Shown here one piece after another: positions 28,157 to 37,055 of a stretch of 64,000 bases of DNA (the first letter of the stretch is position 1; every line of letters begins with the position of its first letter). Origin of the DNA: an uncultured Bacteroidota bacterium. GTDB taxonomy: Bacteria; Bacteroidota; Bacteroidia; Chitinophagales; Chitinophagaceae. The notes under the pieces were generated by a model. The model was not told the origin of the DNA. It did no database searches and was given only the letters and a program-made list of their open reading frames with translations. The position numbers were made by a program, and so were the translations under genes. The stretch covers positions 102,916 through 166,915 of the forward strand of contig CAIJXT010000004.1 of the NCBI GenBank assembly GCA_903824665.1, given 5' to 3'.

Positions 28157-31048
28157 ATGCTGTTCCGTTTTTTTGTGCTACTGCTATTGCTGTCATTTGT
28201 CTGTACCAACGTTGGTGCGCAGCATTACATGTTTAGAAAGCTGGGCAGCACCAGCCCGTGGCCCGGTTCCCGGATATATAAAATCGCTTTGGATACTGAT
28301 TGTTTTTTGTGGGTATCTACGCCGAACGGGTTATGCCGGTTTGATGGGAATAACCTAAAAACCTTCACAAAAAAAAATAGTCCCGTAGACTATGGTGTAT
28401 TCAACCTTTTCAGAGACAGTAAAGATCGTTTGTGGATTTTGAGTATTTTTTCGCCCCCGGTATTCTACAAAAAAGACAAAATTTTCAGACTGGATAGTAC
28501 ACGGCGACAACTGCTGAATCGTACAAAATGTATTGCTGAGGATAAGTGGGGTAATTTATACTTCTTTACTTATGAAGGTACCATTTTTAAATGCAAAGAT
28601 TCATCGATCAGGCAGCTGAAAGTAAACGTGAAATTGAATTGGTCTCAGGCTGAAATAATAGAGGACAGCACTATCATACTTACCGACGGAGGAATGATAT
28701 ACCGCAGAGACACATCTGAAATACTCAATGTTGTAAGTGCAAAGATTACCGAAGGTGAGGCGAACAAAATCTGGAAGTTCGGTGATCACGAGCTCATAAT
28801 TACCGATAGTAGTGGTATTTATACCTACACGGGCCATGGGTTGCAGAAAATTTGGGCGTTCAATAGCACTTTCAACACAGCACCACATAGCGCTTTGTTT
28901 TTAGATGATTCGGTACTATGGATCGGTTCTGCCGATGGTATTGCGGTATTCAGATATCGCAACGGAAAGCTTACATACAAAGAAACATTACTTCAAGGAA
29001 AAAATGTTATCGGTTTGCTCAAAGATAAATGGGGAAACTGTCTGGCTGCAACATTCGAAGATGGCATTTTTATACTCAGTGCGTCTCGTCCTGTTCTTTT
29101 TAAACTACCCGGAGCAGTCAATAGCAACATTTCACAGGTTGTATTTGCTGGCAAAACAGGTTACCTGTTTAATACCAGAGGTGAATTCCGCACGTTTTCA
29201 GATAACAAAATATCGGAAGTGAAAAATAAAAGTACCTCCAGGCAAACATTTGACTACAAAAAAATATCAAAATACGATACCGGAAGCATTATGGTCCTGT
29301 GGCGTGGACGACCAGTTGCCAAAATCGAAAACGAAAAAATCCATTACCGTCCTGAACACGAAATTTCATTTCGATCGGCAATTTATTACCGGAATGATGA
29401 TAATTTTTACACTGCAGAGTTGACGCAGTCATCTCGCATTAATATAAAGAACCATAAAAATGGAAAGGTATATTTAATCGCTATTTTGCATTCTAGCCTC
29501 ACTCCCAAAAGTTTCTGCGTAGATTACAATGGTTGCTGCTGGTTGGGATATAATGACCAGCTTTATTGCTCAGCACCTGATACCGGCATAGAGCGGAGTT
29601 TGGATACATTCAGTTTTACCAACGAGTTCATAACAGACATCCAGTGCGATAGCAAAAACAAAATCTGGATTGCTACAAAGGGGGGCGGGATATACTGTAT
29701 GGCTGGTAATAGGATATCAGCGCACTTCAATACTGAAAGTGGCTTTATTACGAACAATTTTTCGGGCATATTTGTTGATAGAGATGACAATATTTGGTGC
29801 TGCTCAGACAACGGGCTTGCCCTTATCACCCAGAAGAATCAATATTCCTGGAGAATTGAACTTTTTACTGACGGTAATATTTTGCCAGACAAATGTGTAA
29901 ACTCCGTATACCGAAATGGTGAAAACATTTACATTGCCACAAGGGAGGGATTGGTTGTTATTGATTATACCCGTATGCACCTTGATGTGGGTAAACCAAC
30001 ACCATGCTACATAACTAATGTTGCAGTGAATGGACGAGATACAATTATTTCTGGACAATATACGTTTGCCTATGGAACTCCCTTTGCTATCAGTTTTAGT
30101 GCAGTGTCACTTGCCAGCCAAACAGCTCCTGTTTATCATTACAATATCGATGGTCTGAGAAGTGGCTGGAGCAGCACAACATCTGACAAGATACATTTCG
30201 AACGGCTACCAGCAGGCAATTATACATTTACTGTATATGCCAACAATTGGCCAGACCATGGAACCCGGATTTTTATTACAATACTTCCTCCATATTGGCA
30301 ACGGTGGTGGTTCTTGACACTGTCAGCGGTTGTTGTTATACTACTCGCAGCGGCATCATTTTATATCATCATTTATTTCAAACACAAAAGAAGTGAGATG
30401 AAACGCAAGATGATTGAGAGTGATCTCAAATCGTTGAAAGCACAGGTCAATCCGCACTTTATTTTTAATGCGCTTAATTCAATTCAGGATTTTATTTTGC
30501 ACCATCAGCCTCGCGAAGCAAACCATTACCTTTCGCGTTTTGCTATGCTCATAAGAATGATCGTAGACAATTCTCATAAGGAGCTTATCAGCCTTGAAGA
30601 CGAAGTGAATTTTTTGAAATTGTATCTGCAACTCGAACAATTGCGTTTGGGACATACATTTAAATTCGAGATTATTTGTGCGCAAAATGTCGATGCAGCA
30701 AATATCTCTATATCATCCATGCTGCTGCAACCGGTTGTTGAAAATGCGGTAATACACGGTCTGCCCATGAGGGCGGAAAATAAAATGCTCACCATTCATT
30801 TTGATAAATTTGAAGACATGTTGAGGTGCATAATTGTTGACAATGGTATTGGCAGGCAAAAAGCTGGAAACTACCTCAAGAAACACGGTTTGTCCATGGG
30901 TGTTAATAATATTACTGAGCGTCTGCAACTTGTTTATGCCAAAGAAAATATTCGATGGAAACCCATTGAGTTTTCAGATGCTTTTCCGGACGCCGAATAC
31001 CCCGGTACTAAAGTAGTATTTTACATTCCAATTTTTCAAATTACATGA
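28157..31048 (+). CDS. two-component propeller sensor histidine kinase, LytS/YehU type
   Basis: The 963-residue protein has a signal peptide, then a periplasmic beta-propeller built of Reg_prop repeats (IALDTDCFLWVSTPNGLCRFDG, and later DSKNKIWIATKGGGIYCM), a Y_Y_Y domain around residues 610-710 and one membrane helix at about 716-740. The cytoplasmic part is a His_kinase (PF06580) module with the phospho-acceptor His767 in NPHFIFNALNSIQ and a HATPase region (DNGIGRQKAG). It probably senses an extracellular carbohydrate or peptide and phosphorylates the LytTR regulator, whose gene follows after seven bases. This pair is a standard Bacteroidota arrangement. Confidence 0.92.
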   Translation: MLFRFFVLLLLLSFVCTNVGAQHYMFRKLGSTSPWPGSRIYKIALDTDCFLWVSTPNGLCRFDGNNLKTFTKKNSPVDYGVFNLFRDSKDRLWILSIFSPPVFYKKDKIFRLDSTRRQLLNRTKCIAEDKWGNLYFFTYEGTIFKCKDSSIRQLKVNVKLNWSQAEIIEDSTIILTDGGMIYRRDTSEILNVVSAKITEGEANKIWKFGDHELIITDSSGIYTYTGHGLQKIWAFNSTFNTAPHSALFLDDSVLWIGSADGIAVFRYRNGKLTYKETLLQGKNVIGLLKDKWGNCLAATFEDGIFILSASRPVLFKLPGAVNSNISQVVFAGKTGYLFNTRGEFRTFSDNKISEVKNKSTSRQTFDYKKISKYDTGSIMVLWRGRPVAKIENEKIHYRPEHEISFRSAIYYRNDDNFYTAELTQSSRINIKNHKNGKVYLIAILHSSLTPKSFCVDYNGCCWLGYNDQLYCSAPDTGIERSLDTFSFTNEFITDIQCDSKNKIWIATKGGGIYCMAGNRISAHFNTESGFITNNFSGIFVDRDDNIWCCSDNGLALITQKNQYSWRIELFTDGNILPDKCVNSVYRNGENIYIATREGLVVIDYTRMHLDVGKPTPCYITNVAVNGRDTIISGQYTFAYGTPFAISFSAVSLASQTAPVYHYNIDGLRSGWSSTTSDKIHFERLPAGNYTFTVYANNWPDHGTRIFITILPPYWQRWWFLTLSAVVVILLAAASFYIIIYFKHKRSEMKRKMIESDLKSLKAQVNPHFIFNALNSIQDFILHHQPREANHYLSRFAMLIRMIVDNSHKELISLEDEVNFLKLYLQLEQLRLGHTFKFEIICAQNVDAANISISSMLLQPVVENAVIHGLPMRAENKMLTIHFDKFEDMLRCIIVDNGIGRQKAGNYLKKHGLSMGVNNITERLQLVYAKENIRWKPIEFSDAFPDAEYPGTKVVFYIPIFQIT

Positions 31049-31055
31049 CAAGTTT

Positions 31056-31808
31056 ATGATAAAGGTATTGATAGTAGAAGATGAGGAACGAAGTATGAGC
31101 GCAATGAAAAAGATGCTCGCTGACTTTTGTCCTGAAGTATTGGTTGTCGGCGAGGCAACCTGTATTAAAGATGCATTGCTCCTAATAGTTACCCGGAAGC
31201 CCGAGCTTGCATTTCTGGATATACAGCTACCGGATGGCAACAGCTTCGCTCTTGTTAATGCGCTGGCAAATAGCAATACCAGGGTCATATTCACAACAGC
31301 CTACAACGATTACGCGCTCAAGGCGCTAAAATGTGCCGCACTCGACTATTTGCTGAAGCCTGTAAATATCGATGAGCTGATAATTGCAATAGGAAAATAT
31401 AAAACTTACCGCGAGCAAATAGACTACTCACTTAGCCTGAAGGTTTTGCAGGAAAACATGGGCAGAGAACTAAAAGAAAAAATAAAGACCATAGGGTTAG
31501 CAACAATTAATGAAATCATTTTTGTGGAAACCGACCTTATTATACGGTTGGAAGCAGCCAGTAACTATACTCATTTTTTTATCGAAAAATCGCCGAGAAT
31601 CACTGTTTCGCATACTTTGAAATATTACGAAGATTTGCTCGATACTTCTGTTTTTATGCGTGTGCACCAGTCTAACATCATAAACCTTAGGAAGGTAAAA
31701 AAATACATCAGAGGCAAAACTGGCAGTATTGTCATGACAGATGGTTGCACAATAGACGTATCGCCCAGGAAGAAGGACGAATTTCTCAAGGCGCTCAATT
31801 CAGTGTAA
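31056..31808 (+). CDS. LytTR-family response regulator
   Basis: The 250-residue protein has a receiver domain (phospho-acceptor Asp55 in FLDIQLPDG, Lys in YLLKPVN) and a C-terminal LytTR DNA-binding domain (residues about 145-250, with FMRVHQSNIINLRKVKKY). LytTR proteins bind direct repeats upstream of target genes. It follows the propeller kinase by seven bases and is its expected partner. Targets are not evident in the window. Confidence 0.93.
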   Translation: MIKVLIVEDEERSMSAMKKMLADFCPEVLVVGEATCIKDALLLIVTRKPELAFLDIQLPDGNSFALVNALANSNTRVIFTTAYNDYALKALKCAALDYLLKPVNIDELIIAIGKYKTYREQIDYSLSLKVLQENMGRELKEKIKTIGLATINEIIFVETDLIIRLEAASNYTHFFIEKSPRITVSHTLKYYEDLLDTSVFMRVHQSNIINLRKVKKYIRGKTGSIVMTDGCTIDVSPRKKDEFLKALNSV

Positions 31809-32007
31809 AATGCCAAAAGATAGCTATTCCCAGGTTTCTAATTTATTACAGTCGTATTTAAATAAATGTATATTTTTTTTGACTTTCCATTTGATCAATT
31901 CTGTAAGATTCTCGACATACACTGAGCCCAACCATGTATTGAGCCCAATTTGCTATTGCGATACGTAAGCAGTCTGTCCAAAATACAATGGGCGGCATCG
32001 CAGATCC

Positions 32008-32649
32008 TTATTTTCCGTCCGGTCCCTGCCAGTTGCTCGGGTCCTGGCGCCATTGAGCCAGTATTTCTTTGTCTTCTGGTTGCACCAGATGTTGCTCCTC
32101 GGCTACTTCCATTAGGGCTGTATAGTTGCTGATGGTGTATAATGGCAGACCAGCCTTTTCAAACGCCTCATCTGCTATTGGGAATCCATAAGTAAACAGG
32201 CCACACATCCCCAGCACTTCTGCCCCCTGTTCGCGCAGCACGTCCACCACCTGAAGGCTGCTCTTTCCTGTTGATATCAGATCTTCCACAACCACTACTT
32301 TTTGACCGGGCTTCATTGTGCCTTCTATCTGGTTACCCATGCCATGCTCTTTGGGTTTGGCACGTACATAGATAAAAGGGAGTTTCAGCAAATCGGCGGC
32401 CATTACGCCATGCGCTATACCGGCAGTTGCAACACCAGCTATTACATCAGCTTCAGGAAACTTGTCAAGTATCATGTTCGCAAGTTCGCTTTTTACAAAA
32501 TCACGTACATACGGAAAGGAAAGTACTTTACGGTTGTCGCAATATACTGGCGAGCGCCAGCCAGATGCCCAGGTATATGGTTTTTGCAGGTTGACCTGCA
32601 ATGCCTTAATTTGCAGTAGTTTTTCAGCGAAATGTTTTGGTGTGCTCAT
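32008..32649 (-). CDS. pyrE: orotate phosphoribosyltransferase
   Basis: The 213-residue enzyme transfers the ribosyl-5-phosphate group from PRPP to orotate, giving OMP in pyrimidine synthesis. It has the OPRTase pattern WASGWRSPVYCDNR and the PRPP loop VVVVEDLISTGKSS. It is a single gene facing away from the Nudix gene at 32699. The promoter at 32657-32687 would start transcription almost at the ATG. Length is normal for PyrE. Confidence 0.96.
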   Translation of the reverse strand: MSTPKHFAEKLLQIKALQVNLQKPYTWASGWRSPVYCDNRKVLSFPYVRDFVKSELANMILDKFPEADVIAGVATAGIAHGVMAADLLKLPFIYVRAKPKEHGMGNQIEGTMKPGQKVVVVEDLISTGKSSLQVVDVLREQGAEVLGMCGLFTYGFPIADEAFEKAGLPLYTISNYTALMEVAEEQHLVQPEDKEILAQWRQDPSNWQGPDGK

Positions 32650-32656
32650 AACCGCC

Positions 32657-32687
32657 CAAACCTACGTTAATTACGTAAGCCTTCAAA
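32657..32687 (-). promoter_or_regulatory. predicted promoter for pyrE
   Basis: On the minus strand TTTG (32687-32684) and TAGGTTTG (32664-32657) are 19 bases apart, a full match to the Bacteroidota consensus. The ATG of pyrE follows seven bases later, so the leader is about three bases or none. Confidence 0.65.
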
Positions 32688-32698
32688 AAATCAGCGGT

Positions 32699-33334
32699 AT
32701 GAATTTCTCACAGAAAATATATTACAACGACAAGCCATTGGTGCTCACTACTGATATTGAAGCATACATGGAGGCAAATCCGGTTGCAGAAATGTACCAG
32801 TCTTTTTCGGGAGCCACCCTGCGTAGCTTTACTCAGGCATTGCAACTTATGGACAGGCCCGGCAGCCGTGGTACGATTATTGAAGATGTATCTGAATTTG
32901 CATTGCAGGAGCAACTTACAGCAATGTATCGCCCCATTATGGCGGGCGGCGGTCTTGTCGTTAACGAAGATCAGGCATTGCTGATGATATTTCGTCGAGG
33001 TAAATGGGATCTCCCCAAGGGAAAGCTCGATGAAGGCGAAGACATTGCAACCTGCGCATTGAGGGAAGTATGTGAAGAAACCGGACTGGTAAATGTTGCC
33101 CTTGGCGACCACCTGTACAACAGCTACCACATTTATAGTCAGGATAATGAGCAATTCCTGAAACAAACTTCCTGGTACAAAATGTCCGGCACAAATACCG
33201 ACAAGTTAAAACCTCAGAAAGAGGAAAACATACTCGATGCCCGATGGGTAACAGAAAAAGAGATCGGTTCTTTCGCAGCCCGAACTTACGAAGCTATCAG
33301 AGATGTGCTCAAAGTTGCAGGCCTCCGCTGGTAG
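32699..33334 (+). CDS. Nudix hydrolase with N-terminal extension
   Basis: I start this at ATG 32699 (MNFSQKIYYND), as the longer open frame would run back into pyrE. The 211-residue protein has about 85 residues of unassigned N-terminal sequence and a C-terminal Nudix domain (LPKGKLDEGEDIATCALREVCEETGL), a complete Nudix box. The substrate is unknown; diadenosine polyphosphates or ADP-ribose are typical. It is divergent from pyrE with 49 bases between them. Confidence 0.88.
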   Translation: MNFSQKIYYNDKPLVLTTDIEAYMEANPVAEMYQSFSGATLRSFTQALQLMDRPGSRGTIIEDVSEFALQEQLTAMYRPIMAGGGLVVNEDQALLMIFRRGKWDLPKGKLDEGEDIATCALREVCEETGLVNVALGDHLYNSYHIYSQDNEQFLKQTSWYKMSGTNTDKLKPQKEENILDARWVTEKEIGSFAARTYEAIRDVLKVAGLRW

Positions 33335-33367
33335 CCCAACGTACCCGTCATTTTGAAGTGCTCGAGT

Positions 33368-33411
33368 TTTTGGTTACCTGTTTGAGATACAAGCCCGCCT
33401 GGTAACCAAAA
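33368..33411. repeat. 11-bp perfect inverted repeat with 22-base spacer
   Basis: Arms TTTTGGTTACC (33368-33378) and GGTAACCAAAA (33401-33411) lie 34 bases after the Nudix stop. There is no T-run on the plus side, so an intrinsic terminator is doubtful; it may be a protein-binding site. Confidence 0.55.
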
Positions 33412-33434
33412 TAAATGGACTATGGTCTCTTTAT

Positions 33435-33504
33435 TTTAGACTTTCCACTTTAGACTTACTACTTTCTACTTTTGACTTTAGACTATCTACTTTAGACTAT
33501 CTAC
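33435..33504 (+). repeat. five 14-bp tandem repeats upstream of bshC
   Basis: Five exact-length units begin at 33435, 33449, 33463, 33477 and 33491. The consensus is TTTAGACTNTCTAC; the last two are identical and the third is the most divergent. The array ends 20 bases before the predicted bshC -7 box. Confidence 0.85.
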
Positions 33505-33524
33505 TAAGTTTCACCACATAGAAG

Positions 33525-33532
33525 TAACTTTG
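33525..33532 (+). promoter_or_regulatory. predicted -7 box for bshC
   Basis: TAACTTTG fits TAnnTTTG. It places the start of transcription about 14 bases before TTG 33553 and supports that start codon. The -33 region falls at the end of the 14-bp repeat array. Confidence 0.45.
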
Positions 33533-33552
33533 CAACGTCAAAAAGGCAAATA

Positions 33553-35148
33553 TTGAGCAAAAGCTATTCATACCTACCCTATACCGAAACCGGATACTTC
33601 TCCCGACTCGTCAACGACTACACAAGTCGCAATCCGGGACTGGAACCATTTTATGAATACACCCCCGATGTGGTAGGTATTGCGCGGGCCATAAGTGAAA
33701 GAAGAGCTTTCCCTGTAGATCGCCAACGTCTGGTAACCGCACTTTCCCTCCAGTATAGTGGGGTGGCTGCGCCTCCCGCAGTGCTCGACAATATTCAGTT
33801 GTTGCTGGAGGAAACAACCTACACCGTTACCACAGCTCACCAGCCAAATCTGCTCACTGGATATTTGTACTTTATTTACAAGATACTCCATGCTATAAAG
33901 CTCACAGAGGAGCTTAATCGCAAGCATCCCGGCAAGCACTTTGTGCCAGTATACTACATGGGTAGCGAGGACAACGATATTGAGGAACTGGGTGTTTTTA
34001 GATATGGTGGTGAGCAGTTTGTGTGGGACGGTAATGGCCAATCTGGAGCTGTTGGCCGTATGTCACCTGCAGGCCTCAAGCCTTTAATAGATAAGTTATT
34101 CCGTGTTATGGGGCCTCCTGGCGACTATTGCGACCGGCTAAAAGATATTCTTTCGAGAGCCTATCTCTCACATGCAACTATTGGTGCTGCTACCCGTTTT
34201 CTGGTAAATGAGTTGTTCGGTGCATATGGTCTTGTTGTGCTTGATCCTGACGATGCCACGTTAAAAGCCGCGTTTATTCCTGTCATGGAAGACGAGTTGT
34301 TGCATGGCAATACCTTCGGAATAGTGAATAATCAGACCGTCGTATTGGAGCAACAGTACAAAGCCCAGATGTTTCCCCGCCCTGTTAATCTTTTCTATCT
34401 CGCCGATCAGATTAGGGAGCGCATAGAACGGCAGGGAGATAAATGGATTGTATTGAATACGCAAATAACATTTGATAAATCTCAAATAATCAGCGAATTA
34501 CACGCCAATCCTGATCGGTTCAGTCCCAACGTGGCATTACGTGGATTGTATCAGGAAACACTGCTACCCAATGTTGCTTTTATTGGGGGTGGGGCAGAGG
34601 TTGCTTACTGGTTTCAGCTCAAACCCTTGTTTAATCATTACAACGTATTCTATCCTCCGGTACTATTGCGCCAATCTGTGCTCTGGATTACCGAAACAGC
34701 CTTGGCACTTCGCAAACAAATTGGCCTTCGTTTGGCAGATATTTTTTTGGACCCGGTCACGTTAGAGCGCAATTATGTTGCTACACATAGCGAGACCGAT
34801 TGGCAAACAGGAAAAGAAAAGGAGTCGTTAGAGGCCATTATGAATACTCTGGCTGTTAAAGCTGCGGCAGTTGATCCTACACTCGGCCCATCAGCAAATG
34901 CTGCCCTTGCAAAAATGCGGCACCAATTGGTTATTCTGGAGCAAAAGATGCTAAGAGCAGAAAAAAGAAAGCTCGAATTAGGGTTGCGCCGCATCGAAAG
35001 GCTCAAGAAATCGCTTTTTCCATCAGGAAGCCTGCAGGAACGCACAGAGAATTTTGCAGAATACTACCTGACACATGGCGCTGCCTTTTTTGATACAGTC
35101 AAAGACGGAATCTTACCGCTTTCAGAGGCTTTCCTGATTATTGAGTAG
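33553..35148 (+). CDS. bshC: bacillithiol biosynthesis cysteine-adding enzyme BshC
   Basis: The 531-residue protein matches BshC, which adds cysteine to glucosaminyl-malate in bacillithiol synthesis. It has the typical TTAHQPNLLTGYLYFIYK block, VPVYYMGSEDNDIEELG block and the C-terminal coiled coil (KMLRAEKRKLELGLRRIERL). No ATG fits the start; TTG at 33553 gives MSKSYSYLPYTETGYFSRLV, a normal N-terminus. The other bacillithiol genes (bshA, bshB) are not in the window. Confidence 0.93.
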   Translation: MSKSYSYLPYTETGYFSRLVNDYTSRNPGLEPFYEYTPDVVGIARAISERRAFPVDRQRLVTALSLQYSGVAAPPAVLDNIQLLLEETTYTVTTAHQPNLLTGYLYFIYKILHAIKLTEELNRKHPGKHFVPVYYMGSEDNDIEELGVFRYGGEQFVWDGNGQSGAVGRMSPAGLKPLIDKLFRVMGPPGDYCDRLKDILSRAYLSHATIGAATRFLVNELFGAYGLVVLDPDDATLKAAFIPVMEDELLHGNTFGIVNNQTVVLEQQYKAQMFPRPVNLFYLADQIRERIERQGDKWIVLNTQITFDKSQIISELHANPDRFSPNVALRGLYQETLLPNVAFIGGGAEVAYWFQLKPLFNHYNVFYPPVLLRQSVLWITETALALRKQIGLRLADIFLDPVTLERNYVATHSETDWQTGKEKESLEAIMNTLAVKAAAVDPTLGPSANAALAKMRHQLVILEQKMLRAEKRKLELGLRRIERLKKSLFPSGSLQERTENFAEYYLTHGAAFFDTVKDGILPLSEAFLIIE

Positions 35149-35268
35149 CGGCAGCATTTGCTGGCATTTTTACTTAAATATGATGCTGGCGTCTTAGGTA
35201 GCGAGTGTTTTTTTCGCGTTACCGCTAGGTTGATTCAATGGTAGTTTGCGACACTGTCAAGTTCATTT

Positions 35269-36927
35269 TCAGCGTTTTTTGAAGAAAACAAAACCATTAC
35301 CGCTGCCGGTCATTTCCAATTGTGGCATTGCAGCAAATTTTGAGCTATCCATTATTTTGCAGATAAAGAATGCCGGCTTGTCAGTTTTGCCGTAAAGAAG
35401 CCAGTGTTCATTAGCCTCTGGTGTTTCCCTGCCTTTGTCGTCCTTTCTGATGTGAATGTACTCTGCCGCACGTGAGGCGCGTTTATCAGTATAGAAAAGG
35501 TTGGCATAGCTTTTGTAGCCTAGTGGCTGCACATACACGTCTCTTCCGGCAAATTGTTTGAAGTAGTTGATGGCTGCCTTTTGCGAGTACGCCTCTACTT
35601 TTGGGGTGAAGTGCAATATCGTCGCTTGTATCATTGCTATCTGTACAACACATAGTAGGGTCATCCCCTTTCGAAAGTTGTTACCCATTATACTCACTGA
35701 AATCCAGATGCCTATCAGATAAAGTAGTCCCCAGGTGCATTCGGCATAGCTCCATGACACCGCTGCTCGTAGGTTACCTACCACAAAAGGGTCAGCGATG
35801 TAGTTGGCTAGCGTATTCTTGAATATGCCAACAAGGGGAAGCAGGGTGATTACTACGCCCAGTAGCGATCCAAGCGAAAGCAGCAGAATTTTTACCCCTC
35901 TTTTTAATTTGATTCCTTCCTCGCTCAGGCGGTAAAGTTGCAATGCAGCCAGATAAGTGAGCGGGAAATAACATAGAGACGAATAATGCACGATTTTAGT
36001 CTTCACAATGGAGAAGAGAATAAGGACAACCCAGAACAGTATCCACATCCAGCGGGTAAAATCAGCCTCTTTGCTGAAATCTGCGTTTTGTTTTCTGCCA
36101 TATTGAAAAAGGAATACAGAGGCGGGAAAGCACCCCACAAGCAGCACTACAAAATGGTAAATAAATGGACCGCCATGGTCAGAGTCTTCTGTGCTGAAAA
36201 GACGTATCTGGTATTGAATAAACTCATTCAGAAACCATTGACCGTAACTTACCCCATGTGCAGCAGCAGTCACCGTCATCCATAGTAACGCTGGAATTAA
36301 CGCGCATAATGATATGATTATGAAATGTTTAATTTTGTATCTATTCAGCCCCCTATTGGAAATTATGTACACCGCGAGTGCCAGCATTCCAACCAAGATT
36401 GCTACCGGACCCTTTGTTATAGCAGCCATGCCCAGCGTCAGACCAGCGAGCAATACGTGCAGCCATTTTCGGTTGGCGGTTCGTAGTAAGTGAACCTGAA
36501 AGAAAGCCAGAAATATAAACAGGTTGAACGATGGGTCTATGATACCAGACTTGAAGTACAGGTGCGGCAGCCACGATGCCGCAAAAAGCAGTACCCACCA
36601 CATAGCCATCTTTTCATGTACTACCTTTTTACCAGCATAGAAAACGGCAATCAGTGTTACTATACCGGTAATAGCATTCGGGAACCGCGCAGCAAAAGCA
36701 CCTACACCAAACAGTTTCATCGCCACCAGTTGCATCCATATAAAAAACGGTGGCTTTTCCCAGAAAGGCATGAAGTCAATCTGTGGACGCAGATAGTCGC
36801 CGGATACAATCATTTCACGGGCACATTCTGCAAAGTTGATCTCGTCCCAGTCGAAAAGATGCACTCCTCCCAGGAAGGGGATGAACAATAGTCCGGAGAT
36901 GATGATAATGAAAGCGTATTTCTGCAT
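35269..36927 (-). CDS. ArnT/GT39-type membrane glycosyltransferase
   Basis: The protein (552 residues from ATG 36927; a longer frame begins at 36975) has about 12 membrane helices. Its first loop holds FDWDEINFAECAREM, with the Asp/Glu catalytic motif of the GT-C family (ArnT, PMT). The family moves sugars from polyprenyl phosphate to lipid A or proteins. Later segments read FLFQYGRK and ILFSIVKTKIVHY. The C-terminal 120 residues form a periplasmic domain. It stands alone, with the SUMF1-protein gene upstream on the same strand. Confidence 0.85.
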   Translation of the reverse strand: MQKYAFIIIISGLLFIPFLGGVHLFDWDEINFAECAREMIVSGDYLRPQIDFMPFWEKPPFFIWMQLVAMKLFGVGAFAARFPNAITGIVTLIAVFYAGKKVVHEKMAMWWVLLFAASWLPHLYFKSGIIDPSFNLFIFLAFFQVHLLRTANRKWLHVLLAGLTLGMAAITKGPVAILVGMLALAVYIISNRGLNRYKIKHFIIISLCALIPALLWMTVTAAAHGVSYGQWFLNEFIQYQIRLFSTEDSDHGGPFIYHFVVLLVGCFPASVFLFQYGRKQNADFSKEADFTRWMWILFWVVLILFSIVKTKIVHYSSLCYFPLTYLAALQLYRLSEEGIKLKRGVKILLLSLGSLLGVVITLLPLVGIFKNTLANYIADPFVVGNLRAAVSWSYAECTWGLLYLIGIWISVSIMGNNFRKGMTLLCVVQIAMIQATILHFTPKVEAYSQKAAINYFKQFAGRDVYVQPLGYKSYANLFYTDKRASRAAEYIHIRKDDKGRETPEANEHWLLYGKTDKPAFFICKIMDSSKFAAMPQLEMTGSGNGFVFFKKR

Positions 36928-37055
36928 TTGTTTTGGGTAATACCGGCAATCAGTAACACTTTCTATATTGCACATGCACCGTATGTTTGGTGCCGGCTAT
37001 TAGCAGCAAATCCGGCATAGAAGCCGGATTGTACTACAGGATCTAAATATAACGT

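Noticed and set aside
32462..32698. N-terminal extension of the second Nudix protein
   Set aside because: It runs antisense through pyrE and reads like shadow sequence; ATG 32699 gives a normal start.
33435..33504. CRISPR array
   Set aside because: The units are directly adjacent with no spacers and only 14 bp long; no cas gene is in the window.
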